Shown here one piece after another: positions 1 through 6,747 of a stretch of 10,797 nt of DNA; position 1 is the stretch's first letter; each line of letters opens with the position of its first letter. Both the position numbers and the translations under genes were made by a program. The notes under the pieces are model-generated. The model saw only the letters and a list, made by a program, of their open reading frames with translations. It did not search any database and had not been told where the DNA came from. Source of the DNA: an uncultured Bacteroidales bacterium (GTDB lineage Bacteria > Bacteroidota > Bacteroidia > Bacteroidales > UBA932); contig ONFK01000070.1 of the NCBI GenBank assembly GCA_900317065.1, positions 1 through 10,797 on the forward strand. Reading direction: 5' to 3'.

Positions 1-135
1 GAAGTGCAAGTATTATTTAGTTACAAAAACTAACTAAAAGATTTACATTAATAATTGTTGATAAATTTTTAATAAATTCTTTTAATTCTTTATTTGGTTA
101 ATTAAATCAAGTAATTATGATTAAATTTGCAAACT
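1..135. other. AT-rich intergenic region upstream of the CDP/oxidoreductase operon
   Basis: This stretch is far richer in A and T than the coding DNA that follows. I see no coding region in it. A 7-base inverted repeat (TTTAGTT at 16-22, AACTAAA at 32-38) could form a weak hairpin, but it has no GC content to speak of and no T-tract, so I do not call it a terminator. The useful element is the promoter-like box at 122-129, listed separately. What lies upstream is outside the window. Confidence 0.6.
122..129 (+). promoter_or_regulatory. Putative Bacteroidetes -7 box (TAAATTTG)
   Basis: TAAATTTG matches the Bacteroidetes -7 consensus TAnnTTTG. Its last base lies exactly 6 bases before the ATG at 136, so transcription would start almost at the start codon. 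A TTTG at 93-96 is the nearest -33 candidate, but the 25-base spacing is longer than the usual 19-21, so the -33 element is not convincing. The same box-to-start spacing recurs at uvrA and ybaK, which raises confidence. Confidence 0.5.
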
Positions 136-1476
136 ATGACCAAAGTAATCACATATGGCACTTTCGATCTGTTCCATCAAGGTCACATCAATCTTCTGAA
201 ACGGGCCAAAGCCCTCGGAGATTATCTCATCGTAGGCGTGACCACCGACAACTTCGACCTCGAAAGAGGGAAGCTGAACACCTGCAACAATGTAATGGAA
301 CGCATCGAGGCGGTACGGTCTTCCGGACTGGCGGACCAGATAATCATAGAAGAATATCGCGGCCAGAAAATCGACGACATACACCGTTACGGAGTGGACA
401 TCTTTGCGATAGGTTCGGACTGGACCGGATATTTCGACTATCTCAAGGAGTTCTGCAAAGTAGTGTATCTTCCCCGCACGGAAGGCATATCCAGCACGCA
501 GCTGCGCGATGAAAGGAACACTGTCGAAATCGGAATGATAGGCACGGGCAGCATTGCAAGGCGTTTTCTTGACGAAGCGGAATTCGTATCAAACTGCAGT
601 ATCACGGCGGTATACAATCCCGACGCCGCACAGTGCGAAGCCTTCTGCAAAAAGGCCGGCATAGAGGCATGCAAGAGCACCGGTGAACTCTTTGCGAAAT
701 GCAACTCGGTCTATATAGCATCCCCGCATTTCACCCACTACGATTATGCGAAAGCCGCTCTTGCTGCCGGAAAGCACGTCCTCTGCGAAACTCCTCTGGT
801 GCTGAAAGAATCCGAGGCCAAAGAGCTTTTCGCTCTTGCCAAAGAGAAATCGCTGGTGCTCATGATGGCTCACAAGACGGCCTACTGCCCGGCATTCGGC
901 CATCTTATCGCCCTGCTCCAGTCCGGAGCGATCGGAGACATTGTAGACATCAACGCCGCAACCTCTACACTGACGGACGAGAACGATCCCAAAATGGACA
1001 GCAGGCTGTTCGGCGGGAGCATGAACGAGAATGCATGTTTTCCTCTGCTTCCCATCCTCAGGCTCGCGGGAACGGACTACAGGGACTGTTTCTTTATTTC
1101 CAAGATGAAGGACGGGGTGGATATCTACACCAAAGGTCTGCTCGTATGCGACCATACCGCCGCCTCGTTCGAGGTAGGGCTCGGTGCGAAAACAGAAGGC
1201 AGCCTCGTGGTTTCCGGCACGAAGGGATACGCATACGTACCGGCTCCATGGTGGAAGACCTCCTATTTCGAGCTCCGCTACGAAGACCAGAACCAGAACA
1301 AGACATACTTTTATCCTTTCGCAGGAGAAGGTTTACGTTACGAAATAAAAGAATTCATTTCCGCGATATTGGCAAAAGGGTATTTCTACTCCAAACTGCC
1401 TGTCAAGGAAATCCTTGCGATGACAAGAATCCAGGAAGCGTTCATCGCAGGAAGAAATGTTAGACATCTGAAGTGA
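136..1476 (+). CDS. Fusion: TagD-like cytidylyltransferase + Gfo/Idh/MocA oxidoreductase
   Basis: The protein has 446 residues. Residues 1-128 are a glycerol-3-phosphate cytidylyltransferase-like domain, with the nucleotide-binding GTFDLFHQGH at 8-17 (HxGH at 14-17) and RTEGISST at 114-121. This family makes CDP-alcohols from CTP and an alcohol phosphate. From about residue 131 follows a Gfo/Idh/MocA dehydrogenase with the Rossmann motif GMIGTGSIA at 133-141. The usual catalytic EKP motif reads E218-T219-P220, so the standard lysine is missing. The ATG at 136 was chosen because it directly precedes the conserved TagD N-terminus; an in-frame TTG at 127 lies inside the promoter box. The stop is followed almost at once by the aminotransferase start. 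Inference: it reduces or binds a phospho-carbonyl compound and couples this to CDP activation, loosely like TarJ/TarI-type fusions. The oxidoreductase half may be altered or non-catalytic. Confidence 0.85.
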   Translation: MTKVITYGTFDLFHQGHINLLKRAKALGDYLIVGVTTDNFDLERGKLNTCNNVMERIEAVRSSGLADQIIIEEYRGQKIDDIHRYGVDIFAIGSDWTGYFDYLKEFCKVVYLPRTEGISSTQLRDERNTVEIGMIGTGSIARRFLDEAEFVSNCSITAVYNPDAAQCEAFCKKAGIEACKSTGELFAKCNSVYIASPHFTHYDYAKAALAAGKHVLCETPLVLKESEAKELFALAKEKSLVLMMAHKTAYCPAFGHLIALLQSGAIGDIVDINAATSTLTDENDPKMDSRLFGGSMNENACFPLLPILRLAGTDYRDCFFISKMKDGVDIYTKGLLVCDHTAASFEVGLGAKTEGSLVVSGTKGYAYVPAPWWKTSYFELRYEDQNQNKTYFYPFAGEGLRYEIKEFISAILAKGYFYSKLPVKEILAMTRIQEAFIAGRNVRHLK

Positions 1477-1478
1477 TT

Positions 1479-2531
1479 ATGCATTCCTACGCATTTCCGG
1501 GAGATCTCTCCCCCGAGATTTCATCCATCGGTTCCCAACCCATTCCATATATGAGGACGGCCGAGTTCTCCGGCATCGTTCTCGAAAGCGAAAGGATCCT
1601 TCTGGATCTTATACATTGCAGCGGCGGACGCACCATCATATACACAGGCTCGGGCACCGGGGCGATGAGTGCCATCGTCGAAAACTACGTCAGCACGTTC
1701 AAGAAGGCATTTGTCATAGACGGAGGCTCTTTCGGACACCGCTGGGCGCTGTTGTGCGAGTACTATGGCATACCCTTCGTCCATTACAAAGTTCCGTTCG
1801 CCAAGGACATCGACTACGAAGACCTCGGGAAAAAAGTGCGGGAAGAGGGAGCCGGAGTGCTGCTGTGCCAGCACGACGAAACATCCTCCGGAGTGCTCTT
1901 CGACGCCGGGAAGATAGGAAAGATATGCAAGGCCAACGGCGTTTCCCTCGTACTCGACGTGATAAGCAGTTTCCTTGCCGAGCCATTCAACATGGATGAA
2001 GTCGGCGCCGACATCTGTGTCACCAGCACCCAGAAAGGACTGAATGTCCCTCCCGGTCTCTCGGTCCTGTTTTTCAGCCACAGGCTGGACGGATACAAAT
2101 TCGCGCACCGAGGCTATTACTGGGATTTTGAAGACAATTTCAACAACCTGCGCCGCGGCCAGACACCGTTCAGTCCCGCTACTATCATATTCCTGCAATT
2201 GCACGCCAGACTTAAAGAACTTGAGGCGGAAGGCGGCGAAATGCGTAATGTCGAAGCCGTTCATCACAGGGCCGAGGTATTCCGGGCGGAATGCAGGAAA
2301 TACGGTTGGGAGATGCCTGCCGAATCCCCTACTTTCGCCATCACGGCGATTCAGACGAAGGATACGGAAGAAAGGCGGATATTCCGGGGGCTTATCGAGA
2401 AGTATCAGACATTCATCATGCCAGGCGGCATTCCGGGACATTACAGGATATCGCACATGGGCCTCCAATCCGATGAAGAATTAAAACAGCTGGCCGCAAG
2501 AATAAAAGAGTTTGAAAATATTGCCGGATGA
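1479..2531 (+). CDS. Class V PLP-dependent aminotransferase
   Basis: A 350-residue fold-type I aminotransferase of the class V group (alanine-glyoxylate, serine and 2-aminoethylphosphonate aminotransferases). Visible motifs are the phosphate-binding TGSGTG at 56-61, the cofactor aspartate D160 in LDVISS, and the Schiff-base lysine K186 in STQKGLNVPPG. ATG 1479 is preferred; a GTG at 1473 would add two residues and overlap the previous stop (GTGA). The next gene overlaps by ATGA, so the three genes are probably translationally coupled. Because it sits between a CDP-alcohol enzyme and a LicD transferase, it probably supplies an amino group to the small molecule being activated, for example an aminoalcohol phosphate. 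That role is inference; the amino donor and acceptor cannot be read from sequence. PhnW-like activity on phosphonates is an alternative, but no PEP mutase gene is visible here. Confidence 0.85.
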   Translation: MHSYAFPGDLSPEISSIGSQPIPYMRTAEFSGIVLESERILLDLIHCSGGRTIIYTGSGTGAMSAIVENYVSTFKKAFVIDGGSFGHRWALLCEYYGIPFVHYKVPFAKDIDYEDLGKKVREEGAGVLLCQHDETSSGVLFDAGKIGKICKANGVSLVLDVISSFLAEPFNMDEVGADICVTSTQKGLNVPPGLSVLFFSHRLDGYKFAHRGYYWDFEDNFNNLRRGQTPFSPATIIFLQLHARLKELEAEGGEMRNVEAVHHRAEVFRAECRKYGWEMPAESPTFAITAIQTKDTEERRIFRGLIEKYQTFIMPGGIPGHYRISHMGLQSDEELKQLAARIKEFENIAG

Positions 2532-3376
2532 AAGAACTCAGCCTGAAAGAATTGCAGGGATGCTGCCTGGAAATACTGAAAGATGTGGACGCATTCTGCA
2601 GAACAAACGAAATAAACTATTCTCTAGCATACGGGAGCCTGCTCGGAGCGGTAAGGCACAAAGGATTCATTCCCTGGGACGATGACGTCGACATCGTAAT
2701 GCCCAGAAAAGACTATGAACGTTTCTGCAGGGAGTACCGGTCCGGGAACTTCCGCCTGATCTGCCAGGACAACACTCCAGACTGCTTCATCCCGTTTGCA
2801 CGCGTGACGGACTTCACACGCACGGAATCCAGGACATACGCCCCCTGGATGGGCAGCATGCAGAATCCCGGAGTCTGGATAGACGTCTTTCCGCTTGATT
2901 ATGCACCGGACGACGAGTCTGAAAACCTTGCCGTCTATAAACTTAGCAGGGTCATTCTCGAATACAACAACAAACTGCGCAAGACGAAAATGCAGATACT
3001 GAAAGGATGTCCCCTGTATTTCCGTATCAAGCGGCTGTTTCACGGCATGAACGCACACTCGCACCTGCGCGGCAAAGCCCCCCAGGACATAGCCGCAGGG
3101 CTCAACCTGGCACTTCGGAAGGATGCCTCGTCCCCGACGGGACACCTTTCGCAGTACTGCTGTCCGGACCCGGCAATAGTGGAATGGTTCGACGCGTCTC
3201 TCTTCGAGGAAAGCGCAGACTACGAGTTCGAAGGATGTCTTTTCAAAGGACCGAAGGATGGCGACAAAGTCCTCAAAGCCTGGTTCGGGGATTATATGCA
3301 GTTGCCTCCCGAATCGAAACGCAAGTGCAAATCAAGAAGATATCTTCGATTCTACTGGAAAGAATCCTTGACGTAG
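2528..3376 (+). CDS. LicD-family phosphotransferase (copy 1)
   Basis: A 282-residue protein with the LicD nucleotidyltransferase-fold core. YGSLLGAVRHKGFIPWDDD spans residues 35-53, with the GS pair at 36-37 and the metal-binding aspartates at 51-53 and 55. The C-terminal family motif GDYMQLPPESKR is also present. LicD proteins transfer phosphocholine or related phospho-alcohols from a CDP carrier to surface glycans; the fold is shared with fukutin and FKRP. The start overlaps the aminotransferase stop (ATGA). It is 43/60 identical over the first 60 residues to the LicD at 3352-4137, with no gaps, and its last 25 bases overlap that gene on the opposite strand. Inference: it transfers the product activated by the upstream fusion enzyme. 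Confidence 0.9.
   Translation: MKELSLKELQGCCLEILKDVDAFCRTNEINYSLAYGSLLGAVRHKGFIPWDDDVDIVMPRKDYERFCREYRSGNFRLICQDNTPDCFIPFARVTDFTRTESRTYAPWMGSMQNPGVWIDVFPLDYAPDDESENLAVYKLSRVILEYNNKLRKTKMQILKGCPLYFRIKRLFHGMNAHSHLRGKAPQDIAAGLNLALRKDASSPTGHLSQYCCPDPAIVEWFDASLFEESADYEFEGCLFKGPKDGDKVLKAWFGDYMQLPPESKRKCKSRRYLRFYWKESLT
2648..2673 (+). repeat. Left arm of 26-bp perfect inverted repeat within licD copy 1
   Basis: The 26 bases from 2648 are identical to the reverse complement of 3992-4017 in licD copy 2. They encode the conserved AVRHKGFIP core. The identity includes wobble positions, so it is more than protein conservation alone requires, although conserved codon preference could explain it. The arms are inverted and about 1.3 kb apart. 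Confidence 0.85.
3352..3376. other. Tail-to-tail antisense coding overlap of the two licD genes
   Basis: Both licD genes use these 25 bases for their last residues and stop codons, in opposite directions. Plus strand reads YWKESLT-stop; minus strand reads YVKDSFQ-stop. The register places third codon positions opposite each other. The core AAAGAATCCTT (3359-3369) is nearly self-complementary and encodes Lys-acidic-Ser followed by Leu or Phe on both strands; the ends are CTAC and GTAG. No separate terminator with a T-tract lies between the operons, so their transcripts probably overlap. Confidence 0.9.
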
Positions 3377-4137
3377 ACCTCGAGATTGTGGGTCTTTCGC
3401 TTGTCCTCAGGCGGCAATTGCATATAATCGCCGAACTGTTGCGTCAGAAAGCGGTCCCAATCTTCGAAGGCCATGTATTTCCCGCCTTCGAACTCCAACT
3501 CGGTATAGTGCTCGAACAATGAACGGGGGAATACCTCGACACACCCGTTGTAAACGACGGATACCGCCCCGCAGTATTCGGAAGACTCGAAAGGATAGGT
3601 CTTAAGCAGATTCTCGCAGTGCCTGAACCACCAGTCAAGAGTATGCAGATGGGCCTCGGCCACGGCTAGCAACGGGCTGGAGAACAAAGGCTTATAACGC
3701 AGGCGCATGCGATGTGTCTGCTTGCAGAGGTACTTTTCCCAATTCATGCGGTCCTGCTCGGCGGAAGGCTTCCCGTCCACAGGAAATATATCTATGTTGA
3801 GGCCGAACCTGTAATACTTCCCTCCTTCCCTGGAAACGGTGGAAGGATCGTGGACCTTTGCAAAGAAATTGACGAAATCCGCCTCATCATTCCGCACGCC
3901 GTAAAGGCACTTGTACCTTCTCCCCTTGTAAGCGGCGACGAAACGCTCGAAATCGGGTCTGGGCATCAGCAGGTCGATATCGTCATCCCAAGGAATGAAT
4001 CCTTTGTGCCTTACCGCGCCGATCAGTGTTCCGTATGCCAGGGAATAACGGATGCCGTTCTCACGGCAAAAGGCATCCACATCTTTCAGAATGCAGGCAA
4101 GCGCTTCCTGAATCTCGGAATGAGACAGTTTTTTCAT
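3352..4137 (-). CDS. LicD-family phosphotransferase (copy 2)
   Basis: A 261-residue LicD protein. Residues 35-53 carry YGTLIGAVRHKGFIPWDDD at the same positions as in copy 1, followed by D55, then NIDIFPVDG in the middle and GDYMQLPPEDKR near the C-terminus. The NTase core and metal-binding aspartates look intact. It is the last gene of the minus-strand operon; its ATG overlaps the stop of the upstream Stealth gene (ATGA). The middle region differs strongly from copy 1, so the two paralogues probably use different acceptors or donors while sharing the catalytic core. The gene ends inside copy 1 on the other strand. Role by family: transfer of a phospho-alcohol from a CDP carrier to a surface glycan, in the cytoplasm. 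Confidence 0.9.
   Translation of the reverse strand: MKKLSHSEIQEALACILKDVDAFCRENGIRYSLAYGTLIGAVRHKGFIPWDDDIDLLMPRPDFERFVAAYKGRRYKCLYGVRNDEADFVNFFAKVHDPSTVSREGGKYYRFGLNIDIFPVDGKPSAEQDRMNWEKYLCKQTHRMRLRYKPLFSSPLLAVAEAHLHTLDWWFRHCENLLKTYPFESSEYCGAVSVVYNGCVEVFPRSLFEHYTELEFEGGKYMAFEDWDRFLTQQFGDYMQLPPEDKRKTHNLEVYVKDSFQ
3992..4017 (-). repeat. Right arm of 26-bp perfect inverted repeat within licD copy 2
   Basis: Reverse complement of 2648-2673, base for base over 26 positions. Recombination between the arms would invert the roughly 1.3 kb between them and exchange the C-terminal parts of the two LicD proteins while keeping both reading frames, since both arms encode the same residues in the same frame. 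Confidence 0.85.
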
Positions 4138-5075
4138 AATCCGACTAGATCGCGGACCGTTTCATCTATAAGTTTCCTGTCTTCAGGGCCGGTCCTGTCC
4201 ACTGAATTCAGGCACATATACTTGTAGTTTCCCTTTCTGAAGCGCTCCAGTTTCTTGCGTATATAGTCTTTCCCGGATCTGGTTTCCATATAGAAAAGAT
4301 TGCCCTTCACAGGCTTCAGATCCAGCTTCCCGCTCCGCCAGAGAGAGACAAACTGCACTTCCTGGGGAGTAAACTGGTCCGGGTTGCGGAATCGGAACGA
4401 GATGTTTCTTCTCAACTCTTCCGGATGTTCCCCATACCAGTTCTCAAACCACAGCCGGTTCAATGGCCGGGGGGTATGATTCAGTCTCAAATAGCGGAAA
4501 CGGGCGCCGGCAAGGGCTGCACCGTTGAGCATCAGGCCCTTGAACGTCACCTTCCTGTGCCCGTTCTCCTTTTTCTTCAAGGCGCGCGTGAAACGGTCGA
4601 ATGCGATACAGGAGCGAACAGCATGGCAAACCGGTGTTCCGTCCTGTGCAAAGAAATCTTCCGGGGCAAGTGGACGGCAGACGAGAAAATCGTCATTGAA
4701 CTCCACATAATGATCGGACAAGCCGGGTATACGCCACGTCATGGTCTCGATCGCCACGGAATTGAAAACCGGCAGAAAGTCCTCGTAACCGCGGAATATC
4801 TGTTTATGGTCCACTACTTCTACCGGGATATTCCCGTCCTGCACATGCGGGTCCTGGCCGTCGGTAACAATCCATATCTTACGTATGAACGGGGCATATC
4901 TGCGAATGGATGCGACACACCAGTGAATCTCTCCGTCGTTCGCAAACCTTGTAGGCCCGGCGACGTCGTTCTCGGTAAAGGCCCTTTCGGGAGCATACCC
5001 CCGCATCTTGGAGCGATGCACGGGGTCCGACCCGTCCACCCAGGTTATAACCGCATCTATAGGGAAAGCATTCAT
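4134..5075 (-). CDS. Stealth-family sugar-phosphate transferase (copy 2)
   Basis: A 313-residue Stealth protein; the family transfers hexose-1-phosphate groups to build phosphodiester-linked surface polysaccharides. Conserved regions are seen in order: CR1 IDAVITWVDGSDP (6-18); CR2 from RFANDGEIHWC (43-53) through LPVFNSVAIE (101-110) and FNDDF (126-130); CR3 around LNHTPRPLNR (198-207) with H200; CR4 YMCLNSVDRTG (286-296). The ATG at 5075 was chosen because it directly precedes CR1 and overlaps the upstream gene's stop (ATGA). The open frame extends further upstream to about 5534, but that extension is antisense-frame noise inside the other Stealth gene. It differs clearly from its neighbour in the CR3 region, so it is not a recent duplicate. 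Confidence 0.9.
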   Translation of the reverse strand: MNAFPIDAVITWVDGSDPVHRSKMRGYAPERAFTENDVAGPTRFANDGEIHWCVASIRRYAPFIRKIWIVTDGQDPHVQDGNIPVEVVDHKQIFRGYEDFLPVFNSVAIETMTWRIPGLSDHYVEFNDDFLVCRPLAPEDFFAQDGTPVCHAVRSCIAFDRFTRALKKKENGHRKVTFKGLMLNGAALAGARFRYLRLNHTPRPLNRLWFENWYGEHPEELRRNISFRFRNPDQFTPQEVQFVSLWRSGKLDLKPVKGNLFYMETRSGKDYIRKKLERFRKGNYKYMCLNSVDRTGPEDRKLIDETVRDLVGL

Positions 5076-5950
5076 GATTCGAAACGGGATTTGTCCGGGA
5101 AACGGCTCTCGAAGGCGGCAAGCATTTCTTCGCGCATCTGCAGGTATTTCTCGTCCGTCATCTCCACGTCGTTGATGCAGGCAAAAGACGTCGCCGGCCT
5201 GCGGATGAACTCCGCAATCTGCGCTCCGCTGTATACGCCCTGCGAGATATGCCTGTTGGAGATTCTTTCGGGAATCATCCGTCCGCTGAAATACATGTAG
5301 TCCAGATACAGGTACTGATTCGGATTCTCCGGCCTGCGGAGACGCGAGCTCTTTGCCATTATCTCGGCTTCGAGGACCCTGAAGCAATCCTGCGAAGCAC
5401 TTTTCAGCATAGGGGAACAGATGTGCTGCGGACGGACGAAGAAAGGGCTTCTCCCCTTTCCGAGAGCCTTGCGCGCCATATCGGAAGACGCCTTGCACTG
5501 CTTCTTGTACATATTCCCTGCAAAAAGATGCCACGACATGCCCATGACGCCCTTTCCATCCCGGAAGAAATCTTCCTTCCTGCAGACTGCGAGGGGGAAC
5601 ATGTCGTCATTGAAATAGATGAACTCCTCGGCAAGTCCGGGAATCCGGTGCAGGAACATCTCTATGGTGCAGCTGTTGAATACGGGCAGAAGTCCGGAAG
5701 GGATAATGTCCCCGTGAAGGACAACATGCAGATTCTTCCTGTCCGCCCATGCTGGCACCTGACTGTCGGAGGACACCACCAGCCACACATTCTCTATGAA
5801 TGGAAGACAGGTCTCGATTCCGCGCAGCAAGTACTTCAGGGTACCCCAGTCCCGGAAACGTTTTTCGAGCAGGGGCTTGCCGGCGAACTTCTCATAATCG
5901 GCACGCCAGACCCCGTCCAGGCCGTCCACGTATGTAATTACAGCGTCCAT
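5072..5950 (-). CDS. Stealth-family sugar-phosphate transferase (copy 1)
   Basis: A 292-residue Stealth protein with all four conserved regions: CR1 MDAVITYVDGLDG at 1-13; CR2 with RFRDWGTLKYLLRGIE (31-46), LPVFNSCTIE (88-97) and FNDDMF (113-118); CR3 RPQHICSPMLKSASQD at 173-188; CR4 ACINDVEMTD at 257-266. There is no signal peptide or membrane segment, as expected for a cytoplasmic or membrane-peripheral transferase. The start codon overlaps the stop of the phosphodiesterase gene by one base (TAATG), and its own stop overlaps the next Stealth start (ATGA). Together with the adjacent Stealth and LicD it suggests a glycan carrying at least one sugar-1-phosphate linkage and one further phospho-substituent. 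The sugar and acceptor are unknown. Confidence 0.92.
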   Translation of the reverse strand: MDAVITYVDGLDGVWRADYEKFAGKPLLEKRFRDWGTLKYLLRGIETCLPFIENVWLVVSSDSQVPAWADRKNLHVVLHGDIIPSGLLPVFNSCTIEMFLHRIPGLAEEFIYFNDDMFPLAVCRKEDFFRDGKGVMGMSWHLFAGNMYKKQCKASSDMARKALGKGRSPFFVRPQHICSPMLKSASQDCFRVLEAEIMAKSSRLRRPENPNQYLYLDYMYFSGRMIPERISNRHISQGVYSGAQIAEFIRRPATSFACINDVEMTDEKYLQMREEMLAAFESRFPDKSRFES

Positions 5951-6747
5951 TATCTATTCTTCAAATAATCCACCAAATAGGCAGTCTCATCGGTCTGGAT
6001 AGCTCCTACGCCAAGTTCGCGGATAAGCCAGCCGTACCCTGCAAGCGGGTCTTTCAACGAAAGTGCATCATCGTGCCCGCCGCAAAGGGATCCCCACATC
6101 GTATTCACCCAAATCCTCCGACGCCCGCCGGACAAAGCACCTGCAATGGTGAGTGCCGGATGGGAATCATCGTTGAAGACCCATTCATAGATGCAGGGAG
6201 AGAGCGCCTTTTCATATTCTTCGATGCTGGCAAGAGCTCCTCCGCTGCATAAATGGATTATGGGCATGAAGATGACTTCTCCAGCATCTTCTCCCATCAG
6301 GGCCTTGGCCTCCCCGGCACGCATGCCGCTCTTGAATATTATCTGATTCAGGGTCCCGGTCCTGCGCGCGATCCGGACTATCTGCCGGAAATGCCGGAAT
6401 GCCTTGTCTATGTTTATCATGACGCGGCCCTTGGAAGCAAGCAATGCTTCTTCGAGGCTGGTGGCATCTGCCGGCCGGAAAAGAACGGGACCGTGATGCA
6501 GGATAAGTTCTCCGCCGAGAGTCCTGCGTACATCCACCTCAACTATATCCGCTCCTGCAAGTATGGCAGCTTCGATGGATGCCACTGAATTCTCCGGCAC
6601 ATCCTTCCAGTCTCCCCTGTGAGAAGCGACCAGGACACTCCTGTCCGAAGGATCGAGCAGGCGGACGCGGATGGAATCCGCACGCGTCTGTGCAAGGGCC
6701 GAAACCGACATCAGCGCAGATGCCGCTATGAACAACCACCTCTTCAT
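5950..6747 (-). CDS. Secreted glycerophosphodiester phosphodiesterase family protein
   Basis: A 265-residue protein with an N-terminal signal peptide (MKRW, a hydrophobic core to about residue 19, then ALA-Q as a likely cleavage site), so it acts in the periplasm or outside the inner membrane. GDPD motifs follow: SHRGDWKDVPENS at 42-54 (H43, R44, E52, N53), the metal-binding pair E70 and D72 in VEVDV, and D114 in INIDKA. The usual HD motif reads H84-H85, and the segment that normally follows (xxDRTTxG) is shortened. It could therefore act on a substrate other than plain glycerophosphodiesters. ATG 6747 is chosen over an in-frame upstream start because it begins the signal peptide and overlaps the uvrA stop (ATGA). 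Genetic coupling to Stealth and LicD genes suggests turnover of a phosphodiester-linked glycan; that is inference. Confidence 0.85.
   Translation of the reverse strand: MKRWLFIAASALMSVSALAQTRADSIRVRLLDPSDRSVLVASHRGDWKDVPENSVASIEAAILAGADIVEVDVRRTLGGELILHHGPVLFRPADATSLEEALLASKGRVMINIDKAFRHFRQIVRIARRTGTLNQIIFKSGMRAGEAKALMGEDAGEVIFMPIIHLCSGGALASIEEYEKALSPCIYEWVFNDDSHPALTIAGALSGGRRRIWVNTMWGSLCGGHDDALSLKDPLAGYGWLIRELGVGAIQTDETAYLVDYLKNR

Noticed and set aside
16..38. Small inverted repeat as terminator of an upstream gene
   Set aside because: Only 7 AT-rich pairs and no T-tract; such hairpins are expected by chance in DNA this AT-rich.
117..512. ATG at 117 as the first gene start
   Set aside because: It is in a different frame from the cytidylyltransferase domain and its translation is arginine- and histidine-rich noise.
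1521..2468. 315-codon open frame on the minus strand
   Set aside because: Antisense to the aminotransferase gene, with no recognisable domain.
3352..3376. Quasi-palindrome as a bidirectional terminator
   Set aside because: Pairing is interrupted by several mismatches, the stem is short and there is no T-tract; coding constraint explains the symmetry better.
5076..5534. N-terminal extension of the second Stealth protein
   Set aside because: The conserved CR1 begins right after the ATG at 5075, and the extension reads through the other Stealth gene in a wrong frame.
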